This document shows, one piece after another, positions 11,851-25,070 of a stretch of 64,000 bases of DNA. Positions within the stretch are counted from its first letter, which is position 1, and each line of letters opens with the position of its first letter. Under the pieces are notes generated by a model, which made no database searches, had not been told where the DNA came from, and saw only the letters and a program-made list of their open reading frames with translations. The translations under genes and the position numbers were made by a program. Source of the stretch: Sipunculus nudus (taxonomy: Eukaryota > Annelida > Sipuncula > Golfingiida > Sipunculidae); NCBI GenBank assembly GCA_026874595.1, contig CM049318.1, positions 58,126,250 through 58,190,249 on the forward strand, in the 5' to 3' direction.

Positions 11851-13425
11851 CATTTTACGTCGCTCAGAGTGGTCATGAAGCATCTTAAGCAGTGCTTTTC
11901 TAACGCCCGCTTCAGAGGGTCTGGGCGTCCGATCGGACGCGCGAATTTCTGGCTGTAAGACCCAGAGGACTAAAGCTGGTTCTTGTAGCAGTCACTGCAT
12001 GACCATTGCCGACAACCTCAATCAAATCAGTCTTACGTGAACACTGACAGCTGATCCTTATATGTCATATATATGTTTATATTGTCTCACTAAAATCAGG
12101 CTGAAGGCTGCAGTCTTTGAAATGCAGAACAAACAGGTACTCCAATTCATTTGTACCGAAGGCGTTCAGATTTTTTTTAACGCATAGATAAATTAAAACA
12201 TAATGTTACTAATTCTTTTTATACTCTTTTTGTACTGTTTCTTTGTTTTCACTCAACACTATATTTCTTATATGATATCACCCACAAAGCAAATTCCTGT
12301 ATTGGCATGGAATAAACCTTGTATCTTGTATAATGGAATAATGATGTATTGTCAAGGTTTACCAAAATATTAGTATACTATAATGACGTTAAATACTTTA
12401 AAAAGATTCAGTTCGACATTACGGTCATTACCCTACAAATTTGACACATATCTCGAACCCTTTAGACACTCTAATCCCACAGGTTTCTTCATTTTATAGC
12501 TTTCGCGTCCCTGACTTTTCTTCCTGCTGAAAGTCCTGCGTACGTTATCATATTGTTGTCTTGTTGGCTGTACCGTTTACCATATATGACAAAAAGGCCC
12601 AACACGAAGATTTCCTGGAACTCTTGAGGGGATCCCAAGTGATCGTAGGAGGAGTGGGGACTGGGGTGCTATTTATAGCCGGTGCATGGTAGAAGTGGGG
12701 GGGGGGTGAGGTCAAACACTTCCTTGTATCATTCCTGCTGGACTAACGAAACCACCCTTTTTGTGCCGTCAGCGATTTTTTAGGAATGCTTTCCATACGA
12801 GTATCATACCTAGGCGTGCATTGCCAATGTGTTCACAAATTTGTTAAGGTGACACAAACTCTCCCATTTTTAATGGATTTGTTTTACTTAAGCGAATTAA
12901 AAAAATGGATGTTTCTAATGCTCTTAGAGTAGTTCCTTGCGTGTATTCATAATGAAAAGTTTAAATGGAACAAATTTATGTTGTTCGTGCGCTCCATTTA
13001 AAGAATCATCTACATTTTTTATCATCCTGCAAACTGACAAAATATCAAATGTTATACATTGACCTATTTGTCTGAATAGAAACGAAAAAAAAAAAAAAAA
13101 ACAGAAAAAAAATGATCCATCGCTCGAATTTTGTCTGGCCTTAGGGCTGTGACCGCTACAATAAGAGCTCTCCCCGCCTGTCAGCTGAGAAAAAAAAAGA
13201 ACTTGAGAAGCTCTCTTCACGTCACTTTATTTCCATTCTGCCCAACCAGACGTAACGAAATTTCTCTGTACTTTTTGGGGGGTTTCAAATATAAACTTGA
13301 CATGTGTGACAACCTCACATTGGAGGGATCTCTCCTCTGGCAAGAGGCCAATTAGATTGTACGAAGTTTGCTGGCCTTGAGGGTTAGGCAGTGAAAAGAT
13401 GGACTGATGAGAACATGAAAGATAT
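11851..13425. other. Non-coding, AT-rich
   Basis: Contains homopolymer A and G runs (13085-13115 and about 12700). No gene signal seen. Confidence 0.5.
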
Positions 13426-13450
13426 ATGAGTTATAACTATATATACGCAC

Positions 13451-13535
13451 CCACACACACACACACAAACACACCCACACACACACAAACGCATACCCTC
13501 ACCTACGCACACACACGTACCTGTACACACACACC
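13451..13535. repeat. (CA)n-rich tract
   Basis: Interrupted CA repeats directly 5' of the exon-like block at 13576. Confidence 0.9.
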
Positions 13536-13575
13536 TTACTTAGTTGTCACGTTACATTCGTTCTTATCATTTCAG

Positions 13576-13679
13576 TTATCCACTGCTTGCATAGACGGTC
13601 TTTTCCGTATAATGCAGCCAAAGCGGAAACACAATTCCAAGTATGCCTCGACCAAAAGGCCATTTCACGTTTATAGAAG
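13576..13679 (+). other. Isolated exon-like block, function unknown
   Basis: Preceded by ttcttatcatttcag and followed by GAAG|gtatct. It is open in the frame that contains MQPKRKHNSKYASTKRPF. Composition is more balanced than the flanks. No partner exon was found, so this could be a chance splice-like ORF or a single exon of a gene with very long introns. Confidence 0.25.
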
Positions 13680-13729
13680 GTATCTCTTCATTCAAAATCC
13701 TAATCGCTGTTTGTTCAGTAGGTAAATTA

Positions 13730-15386
13730 CGGTAGACACTGTCTTTTTAGTCAAAGTGACACTTTTTACAGCTTTGACCTTGAGAATAAATAACGGTCCC
13801 TAAAACAGAAGGTACGTAGTCACGTGTATTGGAACAAAAACATGGCGGTAAACAAAAATAATAAAAAAAAATAACGACAGAAACAAATACCTCCACCAAT
13901 ATAAATATTGCAAAAAAAAAAAACAAACAGACAGAAATAATACAATTAAAAATCTATAATATAATTTTTTTCAGTCTTTCCTCTGTGTTTTGGGAAAACA
14001 TTTAGCGACATACAAACAAACAAAAACAAGAAAAGAATCATAGGAGAAACCCCTTTATAAGCCGGAGATAATTAAAAGTTGGTGCATGAATGGTCCATAG
14101 GATCGTAACCTCACGGACAGCCGCATAGCCATCAGTCTACACGCGTCATTACCCACAATACTTGGCGCTGGTCTCCGGCGGCGTCTGATTAATTGATATG
14201 TCAACGGGGACAGGGAACCGTTTCACGGGATAGTCTCGGGGGACCATATCGCCGCCAAACTTCAGGACAGCGCTTTGACCTTATCCCATCTCACACTCAG
14301 CCTGTCATCCCTATCACAGGGTCCAGTGTCTTACTCAATCCTACCTATTTCGCTCAATTCAGGAATGTTTAAAAAAAATTGCAAAAATATCAGCATTAGG
14401 CCAGAAGATGGTTGATTTCTCAGGCATCATTGCAGGTCAATCTTGACCCCCCGCATCAAAATTTTTAATATTGATTTCCAGTAGAAATTTAACATGTTTT
14501 GCTCGAGCTTCTCGGATATTTCTTTCAAGAAAATATCGTGCAAATTTCGATGAAACTTTATTTTTTTATGGTGTGCTTTTACCTGTTTCGCAAAACAATT
14601 CTGTTATTGTTTTTTTTTTAATATTTATTGACAAAAGAACACTGCATAAAATGTATACAAACAAAATACATACTCGGCAAACAGCATTAAGTTAGTCCTG
14701 CTGTGGAATATATGAACGTATCTATACAAACATTTCTATATACCTTTAAATGGACAAGAACATACAGACATAAAATAAATAAAGACAGATATCCATCTAC
14801 AGAAATATCAGAAAATTTCAAAAGCGTTGTATCAATACAGTAATGATTATCTAAGTATGTATACAGATCCAGCCCTTTAGCAATTTGTTCAAATGAAATA
14901 TTGCCAGTGTGAGTAAGCCTATCACTTCCATAAAATTATTTTTATTATTATTAATTCTGACATTATCACGCTACCCACTGATCATATGAAATTGTTATCG
15001 AAAACATAGAATAAAAAGGTAAAAAATGCCCCCCGGCTTTGAATTATGAAAAAAAGAGTCCAAGAAATATTCCAATTTGGGGGGATATAGGTTAAATAAC
15101 TAATTTTGTTCACAAACTTACTGTATACAAATTAATGGGAATACAACATGAGTCATAGTATATTTGGTCAATAAGATGTGAAACAATAACCTGGAGACCC
15201 TGGATCCAGTGACGTCACCAGAAACCTGCGGTCGTGACAAGAGGTCCAGTCACTCTGCATTGTCCGAGGTTGAGTTGGTTCCCTGTGAAATAATTATACC
15301 TTACAACATAAACCCTCTCTGCGTGATGATTAATTCTCCGGAGGACGGTTCATGCAGTTAATCCTGGCTCGTTCTTATTCCCAGTG

Positions 15387-15453
<67 letters not shown>

Positions 15454-16440
15454 AGAGAAGGAATTAAGGGCCAATCTGTTGTTCACAGGTATGTTGAAAA
15501 GATAAAGTTACTGGACACCACAGTCACTAGGATTCCACCTCAATTCAAATTTACAAACAAGGTATAAAGTCATGATTGAAGAGCTGTAAAGATTATTGGA
15601 ATCAGGTACCGTCCATATTCGATTATTTCATTGTAATCCCGGACAAAACAGAAGGAAACACGAGGACAGTCGAACATAATAATTATGATTTCTCATCCTC
15701 ACAATATTGTCTTCACCGATATAATTTCTGGTGACATTTAAAAGTCTGTGGTTATCTCACATTGTATTACTTTGCTATTAAATCCCAGGCTCTCCGTATG
15801 AATGCATTCGTATTAGTGTACTTAATTTATTTCCTCAGACATCGGGAAACCTGAAAAATGATTAAAAAACTGTTTTGTGGATGGACATTCTTAGACTCTA
15901 CAGAGTGCAAAAGCTTCAAATACAACAATTTTAATCTCGATTTCATTTTTTTCTGTGTTATGCCATTTTTGTTTGATGCAGATTTCCTAAATGTCCTATT
16001 TACATTAATAAGACACTATATTTGTCCTAAATCACAGATTTGCACCTGATATTTATTTTTGATCATGCCCTAATTTCAAATGTCGCCCACTCTGTTGCTG
16101 GTTCCCAATTATCACTCTGTTTGCTGGCGTCGGCGAAGGCTTTCACTGAATACTAAGCGATTGTACACATCTAGTGTTTCTTTTTTTATTTTTTTGTGTA
16201 CATCTAGGAAACCTGAAAAGTGATTTTTAACTTTTCTTTTTTTATGCATCTAATAGGGCACATTGAGAATAAATAGCCATCAGTTTTAATGATTTTTTTA
16301 AAGGCTAACGATTTCTTTGTGAGCTTTTATTGTATTATTTTTAATCCCGGATCTTTCCAAAATGAAAATTCAGAATTCGTTAATTTGCCAATCTTGGGTC
16401 CTTTTATTTCGAATTAAAATTTCAAAATTAATCTAAAGAA
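13730..16440. other. Non-coding with two GC-richer islands
   Basis: Islands at about 14090-14340 and 15180-15370 stand out from AT-rich flanks. They have no convincing frame, so they might be regulatory elements or old repeats. Confidence 0.35.
15388..15450. repeat. (CA)(TA)n microsatellite
   Basis: Short CA run followed by about 27 TA dinucleotides. Confidence 0.95.
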
Positions 16441-16555
16441 TTAAAATACAAAATTAAAATATATTATATAATTATATGAATAATAATGATAATAAAAATA
16501 GTAATAAATAATAATAATTTGAAAATAAAATTGATAATAACTATTATAATAAAAA

Positions 16556-16559
16556 TAAA

Positions 16560-16650
<91 letters not shown>
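16556..16650. repeat. (AAT)n(ATT)n palindromic microsatellite
   Basis: About 13 AAT units run directly into about 17 ATT units with a turn at aaatatt near 16594-16600. The two halves are mutually complementary and can fold into a hairpin. Confidence 0.93.
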
Positions 16651-17607
16651 GTTATGAAAGTAATAGTTATAGTAGTAAGCATTTTCCTCATTATAAGACA
16701 ATGTGGGTTTTATATTCATCACGTCTGTTTGAAGTTTTTTCTCTTTGTTTTAATGTGTGAAAGTAATACTACAATATTGATGACAGTGTAAGTTTTTGAC
16801 AGTTTGGCTTGTCTCAGACATAAAACTGCTAGCGTACATGCATATCAAGATGTGTACATCTATCTCAAATCAAGAAACGGCCATAAGTACTGACATCTGA
16901 TGGAGAGGTGATTAAGATAAAGCAAAACTTGGTTTTTACGAAGGGTTTTAGCTTCTGGGTGTTTTATTGCAGCTGTGTAAACAGCAAAACATTTTTCATA
17001 CTAAAGTATGGCGTTTGATTATTCTGAAAAAGAAATGATAAAATACGTACACCCACATTTTCACTGCGGCATTTACTCTGACACGTAAACTGTTGTACTG
17101 TTAAGGAATTTCACCAGTGTTTATTGGCCTCTGCGGTGCCAGCTGATTATTTCATACGCATATTTTTTTCCCAATTAACATTTATTTCATAATTTTGTGG
17201 TTGATTTAGGCCAGATAATTTTCATTTAACAAAATTTCTTAGGAAATATAAAATAAGTCTCATTTGGAGTGTTACTATTTGATGCTTAGCCCATGATAAG
17301 TTAAACGTGGGAATATTTATGGTAATTACTTTAAAATATTACGGTATCTCTCAGTATTTTCTTCTAGTACTGTTTGCTTACTCCTTTACTCCTGTTGTAA
17401 GCTCTCTTTTTCACTATGTCCATGGTTGATTGTTTCCTAAGTAATTTTTTTTTCAGTTTATTATAAGGCTAAGGCTCATTCTTTCATTTCATTGTTAAGA
17501 GTTTATGTTTGTAATTCATCTTTTATTTTATCTTGACCGCAATATTATGTAAGGAGGAAAGAACTATAATTTTCAAAATTGTTTCATTAACTGTTTGTTT
17601 ATCATAT

Positions 17608-18030
17608 CACAGGCGCTTGAATTGCTGCTAGTGTAGACTTCGGTTAAATTTGATACGTTTCTAGGTAATTTTCTTACTACTATTACTTATCTGACATTTT
17701 CCTAGCGTTTTTCAGATTTTCACATCGGTTTCAGGCTGAATTTGTAGTACGTGCGTGATTGGCTGAACTGTTGTTACGTCAGCGGTATCACCATCTGAAG
17801 ACTTCAGTAGTAGACATAGATCAGAAAGCGCGACCTCGGTTGCTGTGCCATGGCTGTCGGACCTAATGGTGGGGGCTTCTTGCTCAAATATGAAGTAAAT
17901 AATAAAGAGATGGACCATATAGTGTGAAAACGCCAGGAAAATGTCAGATAAGTATAAGTTGTGTGGAAATGACCCAGAAAAGTAACAAATTTAACCGAAA
18001 TCTACACTTATAGCAATTCAAGCGCCTGTG
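17608..18030. mobile_element. 423-bp MITE with 7-bp target duplication
   Basis: The termini are cacaggcgcttgaattgc, and the inverse match extends ~110 bp on each side. atcatat directly flanks both ends (17601-17607 and 18031-18037). There is no coding capacity. The superfamily is uncertain because 7 bp is not a typical duplication length; a hAT relative (8 bp) is possible. Confidence 0.8.
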
Positions 18031-18220
18031 ATCATATTTTATGGAGTTCACCAATTTACTGTACGTCATCATCTCGCTGTGTTAATATTTTAATTAGGAT
18101 TTCAGTGATTGTTTATGTGCGTTAAATCCTTTTTACCGGTGACGTTAGAACGCGTCTTGTACGTATTTTCTCAAAATGGCATCCTGAACTGTTTTAAATA
18201 GGAAGTGGCTAAACAGCTGC

Positions 18221-18962
18221 AAGGGGAAATTGACCTTGCCGGCAGTCTAGCCCACTGGATAAACTGCCGGAAAATTAATGTATGCTCTAGTTCAGTCTAT
18301 TTAAGTGTTATACTCCGTACTTTCCATTATTATTTGGACAATGAGCTGACAATATAGTGATGACTAAGCAAATTATCTATTTTACTGGTATTTATGTAAT
18401 AAGTATATTGGGTACTAATGAGTAGGTATTAAAGTGCATATTTGTGATATTTACAGGGTAGTTCTATATAAATTTCCTGATAAAAATTGTAATATTTACA
18501 GGATAGTTAATAGATTTTGAGATAAAAATATACAAGAAATGTGAATGTGTGTCCAGAGACTGTTTATAGTTTATACACTAGTGTGCTTATGAGCAAACAA
18601 ATAATTAGTGTGTGAAAACAAACTCAGGTTATGTCAAATAAATGGTCAAGGGATCAGCTAATTACTTGATCAAAGGTATAATCGAACAATCTTACACCGC
18701 ACCCAATAAATGCTGTTGAGCCTAGCTATTGTGCTGTGAGATGATGCAAGAAATATCCACACCAAATGGCATTTGTTACCAAAGGGCTATCAAAATATCT
18801 AATTTGGTAAGTCAGTACTATATTGTCAGCTTATTGTCAAAATAATAATGGAAAGTACGGAGTATCACACTGAAATAGAGCATATACAATGTTACATTCA
18901 TAATTTCATTTGCCGTCAGTTAAGCCAGTGGGCTAGACTCATGGTCAAGGTCAATATTCCCT
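18221..18962. mobile_element. Foldback element with ~140-bp inverted arms
   Basis: The left arm 18221-18358 and right arm 18819-18962 are inverse, sharing tctagcccactgg, atactccgtactttcc and agctgacaatatag. The ~460-bp centre is AT-rich and non-coding. Confidence 0.75.
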
Positions 18963-18969
18963 GCCGGCC

Positions 18970-21900
18970 TTTTAGCCTGTGGACTTAACTGCCAGCACCC
19001 TGTATGTATAAAGACATTGTGTTCATTTTTATCAAGGATTAGGTTACAATAACATATCATCTTTTGGACGGACAAAATCATGACTGTCAACAAAATAGTT
19101 ACCACTCAGAATGTACGAAAAAAAGGATGTTATACCATGATAAAGTGATTTATTTTCTGAAAAATATAAATATAAGTCATATGAATGATGGGGAATTTTG
19201 AGATTGATAATGAAGAATTGGAGTATCATGTTACTTTGCCTTGGTGCAAGGCTGAGAATTACACACCAGGTGACCCGGGCTCAGTTATGAACCCATAACA
19301 ACATGTTACTGTAATTCACGGTAGGTGGCGCTACTTTCCAGGGTGCACTCTCGATACCAATGTATGCGGAAGGCTCGGTCCAAAAGGATATTATTGTTAA
19401 TTCTCAAAAAGTTTACATGTTGCTTCATTTAGTATAACTCCGCCAGATTTCATCATATTGAAAAGGCCTTCATATCCATCTCGTTTGTTTTGGTATGTTC
19501 ATACAAATAGTAGTCACGTTAAAATAAATTAAAAAGATGTACACTATTCTAAACATAATAGCTATCCCCTGAATCCTCATTGCCTTTTTTATTTACCACT
19601 TTTGATTAACTTTGGTGTGAATATCATCTGACAACAATCTTTAACCACGCTTTTATGTATGCTATGTATGCGTTATTTATCTTTTTGATGTCAGATATGA
19701 TTGAAAATCATAAAAAGTATTAAGTGAGAAAGGAACACGTCCCATCTAAATTAATTTAAAAATTGAATACAGTACTATATTCAATGAAGAGTAGATGCAT
19801 AATCACTACTTTTAAAAGAAATTGAACTCAGGGCTGAAAAAATATTTTTAAAAGATGTAACCCTTAACTAAAACATTTTTTCTTTGAATAAAATACAGTT
19901 AAATACTAGTATACCGTTGTTAGCAAGCTTATCCAAACATTTCATTTTTTTTATCTGAAAAGGGCAATTGTCTTGCACACGCCGCTCATGAATAACCTTC
20001 CGCATTTTGAGTATAAAGGGTGTAAAGGTGTAGCTCCTGTCATGTGCAATAACAGGAGTTCGAATTGGCAGTGACAAGATGTTTATACTCGGTTCCTGAA
20101 ATGAATAATATGTCACTCACCCCCATGACCAGTTTAAACTAACTATAAGTCGTATGTACTTGAAATATTAAGGCAAAAAAAAGTTTGGTTCTCAGGCACT
20201 TTTTTTTCTGAAATCAGTGTGGGCGGGCGTTTTTTTTTCTAACCTTTTCTATGTTTCGATAAGGGAAAAGCATAATAATAACTTAAGTTTTTTTTTGCTA
20301 ATAAGGTTAAAATACTATATTACAAAGGAAATCTGATTAAATTGTATTATTTTATCTTCTTGAAAATGTCCGAGCCGCTGCTGCTCAAAATTGGTAAGTT
20401 TCTGTTGAAAATCAAAATAGAAATTGTTGACGCTTTTAATTTTTCACACCCCCCCCCCCCACCCCCGCATCAAAATTTTTTATAATTAAATTAATATAGT
20501 GCATGCGTTTAAACAATAAATGGGTCATCAACATGCGGGGTCCCGCACATATGAAAGGGGTCCCACATGGACAAAAAATCCACATGTTATGAAAGGCAGC
20601 CTGATATAGAAACTAGTGGTGATATGACCAAATAATTTATGTAAACCCAGTAACTCTATAAAATTATAATCGTATTGTTCAAATAAAAAAAAATACATCT
20701 TACATCAATGTCAAGAAATGGTACTTCTTATATTTCAAAGCCGAAATATTTTATCATAATTGCCCGTGTGTAAAAGTCTTCGGTGTATTTTTTTTATCTG
20801 TAAAAATATATAACCGTGTACTGTTGTTTTTTTTTAGAACTTAGACTAATTCACTAACCAAATTGATTATGTTTGTAAAAAAATGATATAAACAAGAGTG
20901 AGCCTTTTAAATTCATGTAATTCACTGATTGTATTCCAGTATTTTTATAAATGTTAAATTGCTATTATTTTTAAATGAAACGGATCTACGCGCTAAAACG
21001 AAATGTCATTTTTGTATTATGCAGCCTTTAAGTATCATCATAATTCAGCGAATGAAGCAATGAAACAGTTCTGTTTCTTCACGTTAAGAAACAAGCATTC
21101 CTCCTGCCCCATATGTGCTTTGTGATTCGCAGCTTGACCAAGAAACATTAAGTGACCTTGACCGATTAACATCAGGTGATTTGAAATTTACATCGGTGCG
21201 CATGCACTAAATGACCGATCAATCAAATCCAGCTGTGACACTGAAACTAACAAGGTGTGATTTGTCAGTTTCAGATCCCTCGACGCACCTGTATCGCGCA
21301 CTCCGTATTATATAATCTGTTCCTTGCAATCACTCTCCCATGTTTTCAGCAAGGAAACAACACATGCAATAAAAGAAAAAAAAACTTTCTTCTGATAGAA
21401 GTAATTCAGGCAAACCCCGCATTGTGGGATGTCAGCTGTTAAAGAGTACAGGGTCAGAGTAAAGAAAGAAAAAGACAACTTACGGCAAAGGTAGCAACTG
21501 AACTACAGTGGTCTGGTAAGTCAGAATTTGCCGCACCTCTAGGTCAAATTTCTACGTTATAAACATTTAGTGGACAACGCAGTTATACAAAATAATTCAT
21601 TTTTACATTTGTCGCCACACCCTGAAGAAAAAGTTCCTCTTTGCAGGCCCTATGACAGGGGGGTCAGCCGGTACACCCTATAGGGACCCGAAGGGCCAAG
21701 AACGACCAAGAATTCTCTATAGAGCAGAATAGTATGTTTGAAAATGTAGTCTCATTTAGTTTTTATTTTAGCTTATATAAATTTAAGCTAGAAGACCCCG
21801 ACAGGTCCAGGTCGGCCAGGTGTGTCCTATAGGACAGACGAAATGCGCGAAAGTGCGTTAGTCCCGTTTATCATTCGAAAAGCTAATGTTTACAGTAAAA

Positions 21901-24550
21901 ACTCGTTGTGTCGAAGTGACTTGTTAATTTACCTCGACACAACCGGAGTTCGAGACAACCGATATGCATTATACTCAACCTTCTTCAGCCTTGTTTAATA
22001 TCGATAAATACTGCACATGAATAGGGTCTATATTATATAGTTCTCATAAATGTTTGCGTGAAAGAATAACACAATTTTATAATTTATTTCTGTATTAATA
22101 ATAAAAAAGCGTGTAATAATAGGCCTATAATAGGGCGTGGTCCAAATGGGCTAAGGGACCCGCCCGTCAGGAGTTTCCTATGTAAAGTACGCCAGGAACT
22201 ACTTTGAAAGGGAAAATTTCTTTTGGTTTTTGTGTTAACATGCATATATATATAGTTTTCATCAGGAGGACACAAAAAAGGCTGGTTCATGCCTTATTAA
22301 GGGCCCAATTAAATGCTTGTTCCCGTTGGTTGCGGTATAGAAAACAAAATGGCCAGGCAAATCTTTCGGACTTCTATTCAGTACAACACATCCAGCGAAG
22401 AAATTAACCAAATTTAACATTTATTTGCTTTCATTCTACATAGCAAGGAGGGCCATGGAGAGCGTACTGTTTCGTTCCGGAGGTATATCCTGTTTGTTTT
22501 CAATGTATTATTTTACTCTGTATCAAGTATAAACTCAAACATGAATATCATATTTATGTTGTAGGGTTAGCTGCCTTTGTTGATATACAGTGTTTGTGAA
22601 TAGAATAATTCAATTTACCATATTAATATATTAATTCACGCTGAACATAAAACGATTCAGTGGAGTGCCCCTTTTATTTTTTTTTTTAATTTATCCGGTC
22701 GCTGTCCTGCATATGTGTGTGTTGGTATGTGGGGGGGGGGGGGCATCCTTTTGTTTATAAATCCCGTGTCACTATATATGCAAGCTATATATAATGTCGA
22801 CCATCATATTTTCACGAACCCATTTAGGGTCTTATTATTGTTACAAGCCAGGTATTAATGTGTTTGAGATGCCAAATATCAAATAGTCAAATTCATCTAA
22901 GCAAATGTAGGCCTGGTCTTTTTTATTATTAAACGTTTTTATCATAAATGGCGAATGTCCTTAGAAAGTAAACAAAACGTTGGCGGTTGCCTCGACCTGT
23001 TTGGAGGAACCTGATGCAAGCTGATGTGTACACTGCGATTTATTTTATGTAAAAAAGAGCACCCAATTTTTCACAGAAACACAGTATTTTATGACAAAAG
23101 AACACCAAATTTTCACAGAACCACAGTATTCGATGACATCATTCTAACACCTGTCAAAATATGTGACAATCTAATGCATCTGCACTGTAGCCTTGGCTGC
23201 GGCGGCATGACATGATGATCTATCAGACTATTTCAACCCCTTCTTTTGTTCCTGTGAATATTTTTTATTCTTCCAAGTTTCAATTGGGTGTGTCGTTATG
23301 GTGAAAGTATTGTTGTTGATATTACGTATAGCATGAGAGGCAAATGCAGACTGTATCCCGGGTGACATCTACATCGACTAAATGTAGATATCGTCCAGGT
23401 ATACCAGGATGGCACAGAATGTAGTGTGCGTAAAATCTTGTATGTTGCTTGCCTTGAAGTTATATATAGGGATGCCTGCAAAGAAGTCCATATGTTTTCT
23501 TAACAGTTTATCATGGTGGATAAAATAAATCTATGAGAATATACTTGGCAATAAATGGAGAAAAACAAAGCATTCCTCTGAAGAGTTAAATAGCGGCCTC
23601 GGGCTTAAACCGAATAAAGAGTAGATTAATTACGTAAAACCAAATGATTAAAAACTAGAAAAGTGGAGGGGTCCCGGAAACCCTTTTTTTTATCGCCTCG
23701 AAAAAAATCTCTCGGAGGCTGTTTTAAATTTAAAATAACATCTTTCAGTCTCAATTCAAAAAGGTGTGATTATTACGATCAAGCTGACAGAAGAGACTTA
23801 TATGTAAATAGAAAAAAAAAATATCATGGCATCGCACATTACACATATAATGCAGTTACTTAATTTTTATGGTGCACACATGACGACGTATGATTAGTTT
23901 AGTTCAAAACTGGCCATGGTTAAATGTATTTTTGGTGAGTATCATATTATTCATTTCAGAAACCAAGTGCCAATTCGAACTCACGTTATTGCATATGACA
24001 GCAGCTACACCTAATATAGTGCTTTCACCGCGGTAATGCAGCAAATCAGGCATTTAATTAGGCCTACCCTTTATGCCCAAAACGCGAAAGTTTATTCATG
24101 AGCTGGGTGTGGACATTTGTTTCAGATTAAAAATGAAATGTTTGGAAAAGCTAGCTAACAAACTCTTTTTTAATGGTATCTTCCTCACAGTAAAAACAAA
24201 AGCTTTAGTTCAGGGCTACATTTTCCTCAGCTGCACTTAGCTCAATTTCTTTTTTAAAGTAGTGATGAGCATCTCCTCTTAGTTGGATAAAGTATTGTAT
24301 TCAATTTAAATAAATTTGGGTGGAACATATACGCCATATGGAGTGCGTATCAAGCAAAACAAATCATGTGGCGATTTTTGCCAGTTCCGCATGGTACCCA
24401 GGAGCGACTCCAGGAAAAACATGCATGTTATGGTGCCAGTACGTTTGAAATCTCTCAACAACCATTCTGCATACCACATTTCATAAGGAATCTTAGTGTC
24501 TACAAAATTTATTAGTAAATTTTAGGTGGATTCATGTCCTGTCGCAATTT
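18970..24550. other. Gene-poor AT-rich DNA
   Basis: No supported gene. Contains homopolymer C/G runs at about 20450 and 22731. Frames present are short and lack splice context. Confidence 0.5.
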
Positions 24551-24554
24551 AATA

Positions 24555-25030
24555 AAAAAACTAGATGTGTCGGAACGACACGAACGCCCCCGCCTGGGGC
24601 AAATTAGAAACATTTGTAAAATTTTGAAAAATTTTTTAAGTTCAGGAGGTGTCGTATGGTCAAAAGTAGGTCAACAAGGGCAAAATGCAAACTCGATCTG
24701 TAACGGGTCATTATCAAGCAACACACCAAAAATCATGCCAGTATATGCAGGCATTGTGAAAAAAAGTCCATACATGTGCATTTTCCATAAAAATTTCTGT
24801 CTTTCATGAAATTTTCTATGTTTAGGAGCAGTAAAACAATCAAAAGTAGGTCAACCGGGATGAAACGCAAACTCGATCTGTAACTGTCATTATCTGCCAA
24901 ACACATAAAAAATCAGGGTGGTATCTGCAGGCATTGAGGAAAAAAATCAGTACATATGCATTTGTTATGAAAATTTCTATTTTTCATGAAACTTTCTATG
25001 TTCAGGAGCAGTCAAATGGTCAAACTGTTG
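24555..25030 (+). mobile_element. Pearl/Helitron-like head with two ~181-bp monomers
   Basis: It begins ctagatgtgtcggaacgac, then cgcccccgcctggggca. It is followed by two tandem monomers that each contain tcaaaagtaggtcaac and gcaaactcgatctgtaac at ~181-bp spacing, and a partial third. I recall this head-plus-core-monomer layout from bivalve non-autonomous Helitron-like elements. Confidence 0.55.
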
Positions 25031-25070
25031 ACCTGGGGGGAGAGGGGCAGAAATGAAACAAGGGACCCAA

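Noticed and set aside
16441-16791. Poly-Asn, poly-Ile and poly-Tyr open frames
   Set aside because: Translations of the (AAT)n(ATT)n microsatellite.
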